Shown here: in pieces, positions 56,934 to 64,000 of the stretch
How the letters are laid out: every line of letters starts with the position of its first letter
Position numbering within the stretch: the first letter of the stretch is position 1
DNA from: Pararhodobacter zhoushanensis
GTDB lineage: Bacteria > Pseudomonadota > Alphaproteobacteria > Rhodobacterales > Rhodobacteraceae
Assembly (NCBI RefSeq): GCF_025949695.1
Contig: NZ_JAPDFL010000001.1
Coordinates: forward strand, 457,001 to 521,000
Direction: 5' to 3'
Length of the DNA: 64,000 nucleotides
Program-made: the position numbers and the translations under genes
The notes under the pieces: model-generated
The model's input: the letters and a program-made list of their open reading frames with translations, nothing else
Told to the model about the DNA's origin: nothing
Databases searched by the model: none

Positions 56934-57131
56934 GGGAAAAATCGTGTCTCTCGCCCGTCGAGAAATCAAGCCTTACACCGGAGATGCGGCAAAATTTTCG
57001 GACTTCTCACCGTCTTTGCCCCGTTCTGCCCGCGAATCGCCATGATCCTGCTCGATACCTCACGCCATCGCATGAATGTACCGGGCCTCGTTGGGCCCCC
57101 ACCCGACGGGAACAAACCCCGGCAAAGCGAA

Positions 57132-57168
57132 GGACCGGGTGCTGCAAGGCACCCGGTCCGGCTTTATT
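57132..57168. terminator. Hairpin after the I78-type lipoprotein gene
   Basis: GGACCGGGTGC and GCACCCGGTCC form an 11-bp stem around TGCAAG. The minus strand continues TTCGCTTTG and the plus strand GGCTTTATT; it may act on both. Nothing else is seen between 56934 and 57180. Confidence 0.65.
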
Positions 57169-57180
57169 GCGGCTGACAGT

Positions 57181-57567
57181 TTATCCGCAGCTAAGCGACA
57201 CCACGCGCCGACGCGTTTCGCGATCAACCGTCACGTTCAGGCGTTGTGGGTTGTGGTCCATCGTCACCGGGTCGCCCTGACCGATAACCCGCACCGGTCC
57301 GGGGGCCGGGAAAGGTTGCGGCGCGACGCTGCCGACAAAGTGCTGCAAACTGTTCGCGCCACAGGTATCCGACGGGTCGGTGCTGATCGGCGCGACCGGC
57401 GGTGTGACGCGCGGCGGCTCGGCCATGGGCGGCGACAGGGGCGGCACGTCAGGCACAACCGGCTCCATCGGAGGGGCGGGCCGGTAATACGGGCCCGATG
57501 ACAGTGGCGGCATCGGCTCGCATGCTGCAAGCAATGCAATGCCGGCAAGGGCTAGGATGGGTCTCAT
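57181..57567 (-). CDS. I78-family peptidase-inhibitor-like lipoprotein
   Basis: A 128-residue lipoprotein. The lipobox is ALLAAC (Cys16), a Pro-rich linker occupies about 17-65, and a C-terminal domain of about 60 residues looks like the I78 peptidase inhibitor fold (DTCGANSLQHFVGS ... DHNPQRLNVTVD ... SLSCG). AGGAGG precedes the start. It could block serine proteases in the periplasm. Confidence 0.8.
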   Translation of the reverse strand: MRPILALAGIALLAACEPMPPLSSGPYYRPAPPMEPVVPDVPPLSPPMAEPPRVTPPVAPISTDPSDTCGANSLQHFVGSVAPQPFPAPGPVRVIGQGDPVTMDHNPQRLNVTVDRETRRRVVSLSCG

Positions 57568-57652
57568 AAACGGACATTCCTCCTGGGTAGGTGGGCAGCG
57601 CCAGACGGCGCCACCACTGGACAGGCTCTAATCAAACCAATAGATCGCGAGA

Positions 57653-58129
57653 ATGGCCCAGAAAAAGCACGATCCCAACAGCAAAGTGATCGCCGAGAAC
57701 CGGCGTGCCCGCTTCGATTACTTCATCGAGAACGATCTCGAATGCGGAATCGTTCTGTACGGGTCCGAAGTGAAATCGCTGCGCCAGGGCGGTGCCAACA
57801 TCGCCGAAAGCTATGCAACGGTGGAAAACGGCGAGTTGTGGCTGATCAACTCGGCCATCGCCCCCTACCTGCAGGCAAAGACCTGGGGCCATGAAGAACG
57901 CCGCAAACGCAAGCTGCTGGTCAGCCGCAAAGAGCTGTCCCGTCTGTGGGCGGCAACCGCGAAAGACGGCATGACGCTGGTGCCGATGGTCATGTACTTC
58001 AATGACAAGGGCCGCGTGAAGATCAAGATCGGCGTCGGCAAGGGCAAGAAGCTGACCGACAAACGCGAGACCTCGGCCAAGCGCGACTGGGACCGCCAGA
58101 AGCGCCGGTTGCTCAAAGAGCACGGCTGA
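57653..58129 (+). CDS. smpB: SsrA-binding protein SmpB
   Basis: A 158-residue tmRNA partner that rescues stalled ribosomes. The family pattern is clear: [37 protein letters not shown], then the basic C-terminal tail [22 protein letters not shown] (C-terminal helix). No ssrA gene is seen in the window. It follows the divergent lipoprotein gene after about 85 bp. Confidence 0.97.
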   Translation: MAQKKHDPNSKVIAENRRARFDYFIENDLECGIVLYGSEVKSLRQGGANIAESYATVENGELWLINSAIAPYLQAKTWGHEERRKRKLLVSRKELSRLWAATAKDGMTLVPMVMYFNDKGRVKIKIGVGKGKKLTDKRETSAKRDWDRQKRRLLKEHG

Positions 58130-58204
58130 CACTTCGGGTTACCGATTGCATCCAGACTGCCCGCCGGGCAAATTGGCGCAAACGTTCTGACCTGGAGCTT
58201 ACCG

Positions 58205-59313
<1,109 letters not shown>

Positions 59314-59314
<1 letters not shown>

Positions 59315-60147
59315 TGGAACGCATCAACCGCTGGCGCTCTCACGGCGGCTGGCAGGAAGTCTGGCGCCATGACAGCGCCGAGACCGGCACACCGATGGAG
59401 TTCTCGATCTTCCTGCCCGATGGCGACGGGCCGATGCCGGTGCTCTGGTTCCTGTCGGGGCTGACCTGCTCCTGGGCGAATGTCACCGAAAAGGGCGAGT
59501 TCCGCGCGGCCTGCGCCGAGCACGGGGTGATCCTGATCGCCCCCGACACCTCGCCGCGCGGCGACGGCGTGCCGGATGATCCCGAGGGCGCCTATGACTT
59601 CGGTCTGGGTGCCGGGTTCTATGTCGACGCGACAGAGCAGCCCTGGGCCACGAACTACCGCATGCGCAGCTATATCGAGACGGAACTGCCCGCGCTGGTA
59701 GCCGCGCATTTCCCGGTCGACATGGCAAGGCAAGGGATCACCGGGCACTCGATGGGCGGGCATGGCGCGCTGACCATCGGGTTGCGCACCCCGGAACGCT
59801 TCCGCTCGGTCAGCGCCATCGCTCCGATCTGTGCACCCAGCGACTGCCCTTGGGGGCGCAAGGCGCTGGGGCAATACCTTGGGCCAGATCGTGCGGCCTG
59901 GGCAGACTACGACGCCTGCCGCCTGATCGACGCGGGCGCCCGGCTGCCGGCGCTGAAGGTGGATCAGGGCGCGGCGGACGGGTTTCTGGAGACCCAGTTG
60001 ATGCCCGAGCGGCTGAAGGCTGCCTGCGACGCTGCGAGCCAACCGCTGGAACTGACGATGCATGAGGGGTACGATCACTCGTACTACTTCATCTCCAGCG
60101 TCCTGCCCGCCCAGATCGCCTGGCACGCGCAGTACCTGAACAGCTGA
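59314..60147 (+). CDS. fghA: S-formylglutathione hydrolase
   Basis: Hydrolyses S-formylglutathione to formate and glutathione, the second step after the ADH. The 277-residue alpha/beta hydrolase has the nucleophile motif GHSMGGHGALT, FLSGLTCSWANVTEKGE with the family Cys, and the late His in GYDHSYYF. It is translationally coupled to the ADH gene. An intergenic repeat follows. Confidence 0.95.
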
Positions 60148-60174
60148 GGATTCGCGCCCTGGCGACACGGGTCA

Positions 60175-60240
60175 GGGGGCCTTGCCCCCCTCTTCGGCTG
60201 ACGCCGAATTCACCCCCCAGGATATTTAAGGACAGATGAT
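60175..60240 (+). repeat. Rhodobacterales-type intergenic repeat, copy 2
   Basis: A GGGGGC-CTT-GCCCCC hairpin (60175-60189), a second hairpin TTCGGC-TGAC-GCCGAA (60193-60208), then C-run, GGATATTTA and GGACAGATGAT (to 60240). It is 28 bp after fghA, matching the position of copy 1 after the dehalogenase-like gene. Confidence 0.65.
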
Positions 60241-60259
60241 AAGGTTCCGTTAACCATGC

Positions 60260-60290
60260 GTCATTTTCTGTCTCTAAATATCCACGGGGG
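60260..60290 (-). repeat. Rhodobacterales-type intergenic repeat, copy 3 (inverted)
   Basis: Minus-strand CCCCC-GT-GGATATTTA-GAGACAGA, the same core as copies 1 and 2, facing copy 2. It lies downstream of the HD gene, so both converging genes carry the module at their 3' side. The adjoining sequence to 60361 has G- and C-runs and another hairpin. Confidence 0.55.
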
Positions 60291-60361
60291 TTTCCAAAGG
60301 GGGCGCGTGCGCCTCCTTTGGCGGGGGAGCGCGAGGGGCGAGGAGCCCCTCGCTTTGCCCG

Positions 60362-60961
60362 TCACGCTTGCGCATCGATTTCGGCCAGAAGCTGTGCGTG
60401 CCGCGCGATATAGTCAGCGCGCACCTCGCGCGGGGGACGTGGCGTGATGGTGATACCGGCGATCTCAGGCGTGGGGCGGCCAAAAAAGCGGTCGGCTTCG
60501 GTTCGGGTGAAGCCCGCGATCTGTGTGGCCTCCAGCCAGGCGCTGAGCGTATCGGCCTTTTTGATCAGCGTTTTCACGGATTTGGGCAGGATCGCCGGCA
60601 AGCCAAATCGCAAGTGGATCGCAGCGGTCAGCCGCGTGTCCAAGGCGCCATAGCTGGGCCCGACGGCCGCTTTGACCGGCGAGATCATATCGCCGATAAC
60701 GTACTCCGGCGCGTCATGCAGCAAGGCCGCCAGGCGCCAGCGCAGCTTGAAGCGGGGGTCCAGCCGACCGGCAAGTGTTTCCACCAGCAGCGAGTGTTCG
60801 GCCACGGAATAGGGCCAGTCACCCGTCGTCTGCCCGTTCCATCGCGCGACAAAGGCCAGGCCATGCGCGATATCTTCCAGCTCGATATCCATCGGTGTGG
60901 GGTCGAGCAGATCCAGCCTGCGCCCCGAGAGCATCCGTTGCCAGGCCCGTGGCTGTTTCAT
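60362..60961 (-). CDS. HD-domain hydrolase (YfbR-like)
   Basis: A 199-residue HD-superfamily phosphohydrolase. Metal-binding His/Asp motifs are VAEHSLLVETL near residue 53 and ALLHDAPEYVIGDMISP near 80, with a late Asp in KADTLSAWLEA. It resembles 5'-deoxynucleotidase YfbR-type proteins; the substrate is a guess. It ends 73 bp from the inverted intergenic repeat. Confidence 0.85.
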   Translation of the reverse strand: MKQPRAWQRMLSGRRLDLLDPTPMDIELEDIAHGLAFVARWNGQTTGDWPYSVAEHSLLVETLAGRLDPRFKLRWRLAALLHDAPEYVIGDMISPVKAAVGPSYGALDTRLTAAIHLRFGLPAILPKSVKTLIKKADTLSAWLEATQIAGFTRTEADRFFGRPTPEIAGITITPRPPREVRADYIARHAQLLAEIDAQA

Positions 60962-61024
60962 CGCTATCCCCGTCTGTGGTGCCAGTTCGCAGATAGCGAA
61001 TGCTGCCCAAGGGGTAAAGGCGAC

Positions 61025-61639
61025 TCACGCCGTCATCCAACCGGGAACCAGAACAGCGATGGCGAGTGCCACAAGCAGGCCGATCACCGCAATCCACAGG
61101 CCGGTGCGTGAGTGCCGGGCGGGCGGAGCGCGGTGCACGACGGGTGCATGTTTGGCTGCCTCGAATGCGATGGCGAGGGGGTCGTCATCTTCGTCGGCTT
61201 CATCAGTCCAGGCTTCGGCGGACAGGATCGAGGGCGGTTTACGCCCTTTGGGCACGTCAGCGGCGCTTTCCCCATCCGCGCGTATGGTGGCTGCATAGGC
61301 CACCCGAACCGCCGGTTCCGTGCCCACCCCTTCGACCGAGGCCATCAGTCCGTCAATGTCGATGCGTCGCACCCGCCCGTCGGGGCTGCGATCCACGGCG
61401 CTGTGTGTTTCTGCAGGGGCCGGTGTTGCAGCGCCATCAGGAGGCGGCACGTCGTCCGCCATGGTGGCAGCCGCTTTGCGGCGCGCGCTGCGCAGGCAGG
61501 GCCAGCGCCCCGTCAAGGCAGGGCGACGCGCCGGTGGGCGCGGCACAGGGTTGAGATTGCGCAAGATGCCCACCCGCGTCTGACGGTCCTGCCGCGATAA
61601 CCGTGCGGGCGCGGGTTGATCAAGGTCAGGCGGATGCAT
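61025..61639 (-). CDS. Hypothetical C-terminally anchored membrane protein
   Basis: An unrecognised protein of about 204 residues. The first 175 are polar and low in structure, rich in Pro, Ala, Arg and acidic residues, including an acidic stretch DEADEDDDPLAIAFEAAKH. One hydrophobic helix at the C terminus (WIAVIGLLVALAIAVLVPGW) would anchor it with the bulk in the cytoplasm. I start at ATG 61639; a GTG three codons upstream with AAGGGG is an alternative. Confidence 0.55.
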   Translation of the reverse strand: MHPPDLDQPAPARLSRQDRQTRVGILRNLNPVPRPPARRPALTGRWPCLRSARRKAAATMADDVPPPDGAATPAPAETHSAVDRSPDGRVRRIDIDGLMASVEGVGTEPAVRVAYAATIRADGESAADVPKGRKPPSILSAEAWTDEADEDDDPLAIAFEAAKHAPVVHRAPPARHSRTGLWIAVIGLLVALAIAVLVPGWMTA

Positions 61640-61718
61640 GCTGGCCACGTCCAACACCCCTTGCCGGTCAAAACGGTTGTTCTGCCGCCGATCCTGCCGA
61701 GAACTTCTTAACAATTCG

Positions 61719-61752
61719 CAAAAGAAAACGGCCGGACCCAAGGTCCGGCCGC
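61719..61752 (-). terminator. Rho-independent terminator after secB
   Basis: CGGCCGGACC and GGTCCGGCCG form a 10-bp stem, followed on the minus strand by TTTTCTTTT. Lies just beyond the secB stop. Confidence 0.9.
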
Positions 61753-61775
61753 CAAATCCGTTGGGCAACAGCCGA

Positions 61776-62312
61776 TCAGGACGCCAGCGGCGCGCCCGGC
61801 TGTCCAGCCTGGCCTTGCTGACGTTGCAGCTGCTGGCGGTACATGCCCATGAAATCGATCATGTCCAGGTTCAGCGGCGGGAAGCCGCCATCGCGGGTGG
61901 CGTCGGAGATGATACGGCGCGCGAAGGGGAACACGATGCGCGGGCACTCGATCAGCAGGAACGGGTGCAGCTGGTCGGCGGGCAGCCCGTCGATCAGGAA
62001 GATGCCGCCGTATTCCAGCTCGATCAGATACAGGGTCTGACCGGTTTCCTTGTTCTTCGACTCGACCTTGTACTTCGAGATCACCTCGTAATGCCCGTCA
62101 GTCTCACGCTTTTTGGCGTCGAGGCTGACCTGCACCTGAATGTCGGGCTGGCCCGGAGGCAGCACGCCATTGCCGCGCACGATCACGTTCTCGAACGACA
62201 GGTCGCGCACGAATTGCGCCAGAACCTGAAACTTCACCTGCGGTTGGGCCCCGTTTTGGGCGCCGTTCGGCGCAGCCGGTTGCGGCGCGGCGCCGTTGCC
62301 ATTCTCGGCCAT
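61776..62312 (-). CDS. secB: Protein-export chaperone SecB
   Basis: A 178-residue SecB, longer than the E. coli form because of Gly/Ala/Pro/Gln-rich ends (APQPAAPNGAQNGAQPQ at the start, QQLQRQQGQAGQPGAPLAS at the end). The conserved core includes LSFENVIVRG, QVQVSLDAKK, LYLIELEYGGIF and FPFARRIISDATRDGGFPPL. It passes unfolded precursors to SecA. Confidence 0.96.
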   Translation of the reverse strand: MAENGNGAAPQPAAPNGAQNGAQPQVKFQVLAQFVRDLSFENVIVRGNGVLPPGQPDIQVQVSLDAKKRETDGHYEVISKYKVESKNKETGQTLYLIELEYGGIFLIDGLPADQLHPFLLIECPRIVFPFARRIISDATRDGGFPPLNLDMIDFMGMYRQQLQRQQGQAGQPGAPLAS

Positions 62313-62380
62313 GAAACTCTCCTGTTTTCGCTAGGTCTTGTGTTGGTTGCGACGGGTTCTAGCAGGTGAAACCCTGCGCC

Positions 62381-62836
62381 TCAATGGCGCTGGTCGTCGA
62401 TCCGGCGATCAGGGTCCAGCGGGTCGCGGCCCGGCTCGCGCACGGTAAACTCGCCCTCGACCACGTCATCGGTGCGGTACACATGCGCCGTCGACACGGT
62501 TGCCTTGGCCCCGATCGCCCGCACCACGGCGCGTTGCAGGGCCGGGATCAGCAGGGCAAGCCCCAGAACATCGGTCAGAAAGCCCGGCAGGATCAGCAAC
62601 AACCCGGCAAAGGCGCGAAACGCCCCCTGCGCCAGAAACGTGCCCGGCTCTATCCGCAGGCCGCCCTGCATCATCGCCACCGCGCGGGCCTGTTGACCGC
62701 GCAGGATGGACGCGCCCAGCAGTGCGGACAACAAGATGAGCGCAAGTGTCGCACCGACCCCGATCTGACCGCCGATGGCAATGAAAAGCGCGATTTCGAT
62801 CAACGGCAGAGCGATGAACAGCAGCAAGATGGGCAC
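62381..62836 (-). CDS. fxsA: FxsA-family membrane protein
   Basis: A 151-residue inner-membrane protein with hydrophobic helices in the N-terminal half (VPILLLFIALPLIEIALFI, then LALILLSALLG) and LLLILPGFLTDVLGLALLIP near residue 80. The polar C terminus is short. FxsA relieves F-plasmid exclusion of phage T7 in E. coli; its native role is unclear. GTG 62836 with AAAGGG is chosen. secB-fxsA opposite tim44 is the standard order. Confidence 0.9.
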   Translation of the reverse strand: MPILLLFIALPLIEIALFIAIGGQIGVGATLALILLSALLGASILRGQQARAVAMMQGGLRIEPGTFLAQGAFRAFAGLLLILPGFLTDVLGLALLIPALQRAVVRAIGAKATVSTAHVYRTDDVVEGEFTVREPGRDPLDPDRRIDDQRH

Positions 62837-62938
62837 GAGGCGATTTCCCTTTCGGCGTGATGGTGGACTTAGGCGACAACGCACCCTACATAAGCAACAC
62901 TCGTTTGAAACCAAGGCTGCCGTCTGCCCGAGGACATT

Positions 62939-63604
62939 ATGGATTCCGCTGTGATACAACTTCTGGTTCTCGCTGGCATTGCGATTTTCCTCATTGTGAA
63001 GCTACGCAATGTGCTGGGCACGCGCGACGGGCATGAACGCCCGGCAGCGCCGATCCCGGGCGCGGCGACGCCTGCGCGTCAACGTGCTGGCTTTGAGGTC
63101 ATCGAAGGCGGCGAAGATCACGATATCACCGACCACGCTCCTGCGGGTTCGGAGACCGCTGTCGCGCTGGCGGCGATGAAACGGATCGAGCCTGACTTTA
63201 ACGTGACCGAGTTTCTGGGCGGGGCACGCGGGGCCTATGAGATGATCCTCATGGGGTTCGAGCGGGGCTCGATGGACGATCTGGTGCCGTTCCTGTCCCG
63301 TGACGTGTTCGAAAGCTTCGACGAGGTTGTGCAGCTGCGCGAACGCGAGGGTCTGCAGGTCGAGGCGACCTTTGTCGGCGTGCGCGAGATTGCGCTGTCG
63401 AGCGCAAGGTTCAACGCTGACACGCGCGAAGCCGAAGTGAGCGTGCGCTTTATCGGTGAGCTGACCAGCGTGGTCCGCGACCGTGAGGGCAAGATCGTTG
63501 AAGGCGACGCGAACACCGTGAAGCAGGAACGCGACACCTGGACCTTTGCCCGCGTCATGGGTTCGGACAACCCGAACTGGCGGCTTGTCGCCACCGACGA
63601 CTGA
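62939..63604 (+). CDS. Tim44/TimA-like protein
   Basis: A 221-residue protein with an N-terminal membrane helix (about 5-20, QLLVLAGIAIFLIV), a disordered linker, and a C-terminal Tim44-like domain (about 85-218, FLGGARGAYEMILMGFERGS then LVPFLSRDVFESFDE, ending NPNWRLVATDD). It is an ancestor-type homologue of the mitochondrial import component. GAGGA precedes ATG. It is divergent from fxsA. Confidence 0.9.
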   Translation: MDSAVIQLLVLAGIAIFLIVKLRNVLGTRDGHERPAAPIPGAATPARQRAGFEVIEGGEDHDITDHAPAGSETAVALAAMKRIEPDFNVTEFLGGARGAYEMILMGFERGSMDDLVPFLSRDVFESFDEVVQLREREGLQVEATFVGVREIALSSARFNADTREAEVSVRFIGELTSVVRDREGKIVEGDANTVKQERDTWTFARVMGSDNPNWRLVATDD

Positions 63605-63625
63605 TCCCGACAGCGAGGCCCGCGC

Positions 63626-64000
63626 ATGGCTCGCCGCCGCCTGACAGACGACGAGCGTGCGCTGTGGCAGCGCGTGGCGCGTAGCGCGCGTCAGATGCGA
63701 CCGGAACCTGCGCCCGAGACGCGCGCAGGCCCGGTTCCTGACGCAAAGCCCGCCTTCCCCGAACCGGCCCGCCCGGTCGGGGCCAGCCGCCCGCTGCCCA
63801 TGCCGCAGGTGATCAAACGCCCCGGCATCAGCACCCCGACCCCCACCATCAAACTGGACCTTGCCGAAACCGTCAGCGAAAGGCTGGCGCGCGAGCCTGT
63901 GCGCATGGACCGCAACCTGCACCGCACCATGACGCGCGGCAAGATGGAGCCCGAGGCGCGCATCGACCTGCACGGCATGACCGTGACGCAGGCGCATGGC
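63626..64000 (+). CDS. Smr-domain protein (3' partial)
   Basis: Start of a protein with a charged, Pro-rich N terminus (LTDDERALWQRVARSARQ) and, near the right edge, RIDLHGMTVTQAHG, the opening of an Smr (small MutS-related) endonuclease domain. It runs off the window after 125 codons. It follows the tim44-like gene by 21 bp. Confidence 0.85.
   Translation, partial: MARRRLTDDERALWQRVARSARQMRPEPAPETRAGPVPDAKPAFPEPARPVGASRPLPMPQVIKRPGISTPTPTIKLDLAETVSERLAREPVRMDRNLHRTMTRGKMEPEARIDLHGMTVTQAHG

Noticed and set aside
57076-57501. Plus-strand open frame opposite the I78-type lipoprotein
   Set aside because: Shadow frame; the minus-strand frame has a signal peptide, lipobox, ribosome binding site and family pattern.

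Overview
The window is high-GC alphaproteobacterial chromosome, most probably from the order Rhodobacterales. The evidence is the orthologue order rnd-lptC-lptA-lptB-rpoN-hpf-ptsN, the secB/fxsA/tim44/Smr block, the DUF2794 gene, a solitary CcrM (GANTC) methyltransferase, an NDUFA9-like gene beside uppP, and a Rhodobacterales-style intergenic repeat. No prophage, insertion sequence, integrase, CRISPR array, rRNA or replication origin was seen. One tRNA (Leu, CAG) is present.

Layout. 0-13 kb: housekeeping and small accessory genes (htpX, a frameshifted adenosine kinase gene, nth, an MFS transporter, a lone reductive-dehalogenase-like corrinoid/Fe-S protein, an Ada-like methyltransferase, an OmpA-type lipoprotein, a GntR regulator, a RES-Xre toxin-antitoxin pair, ccrM, rnhB, a Cys-repeat secreted protein, and a membrane-anchored OmpR-type winged-helix protein). 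13-17.4 kb: a GSCFA/SGNH-like pair, then a divergent CoaBC-like flavoprotein paired with a transglutaminase-like protein (frameshifted). 17.8-24.4 kb: a tight livHMGF - acyl-CoA synthetase - substrate-binding-protein operon. 24.4-25.1 kb: a lower-GC patch with a lone WYL protein, palindromes and repeats. 25.1-33.6 kb: gltD-GFA-gltB, uppP and the NDUFA9-like gene. 33.8 kb: tRNA-Leu.

34-50.3 kb is the most distinctive region: a 16-kb catabolic locus. A NicC/salicylate-hydroxylase-like FAD monooxygenase and an IclR regulator sit beside a long operon. The operon encodes a small protein, an SsuABC/taurine-type ABC importer, a cupin, a Rieske oxygenase, an SDR, an alpha/beta hydrolase, a two-domain extradiol dioxygenase, an atypical SDR, a ThDP enzyme, an aspartate-dehydrogenase-like enzyme, an aldehyde dehydrogenase, an FprA-like ferredoxin reductase, a flavodoxin and a pentapeptide protein. 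The two promoters share a 26-bp operator-like sequence (20/26 identical), so they probably form one regulon. I infer import, ring hydroxylation, extradiol cleavage and side-chain processing of an aromatic or N-heteroaromatic acid. I do not recognise a characterised pathway with this gene set.

50.4-64 kb: rnd, LPS export, sigma-54 and its neighbours, then rluA-like, yigZ-like, DUF2794, I78 inhibitor, smpB, glutathione-dependent formaldehyde oxidation (class III ADH plus S-formylglutathione hydrolase), an HD protein, secB, fxsA, tim44-like and the start of an Smr gene.

Five normally intact genes carry single-base frameshifts (adenosine kinase, transglutaminase-like, rpoN C terminus, hpf, ptsN), and LptB has an Ala where the P-loop Thr should be. 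Three of these frameshifts and the LptB change fall within 3 kb (52.3-55.1 kb). This pattern suggests base-calling errors more than biology, but it needs read-level checking.
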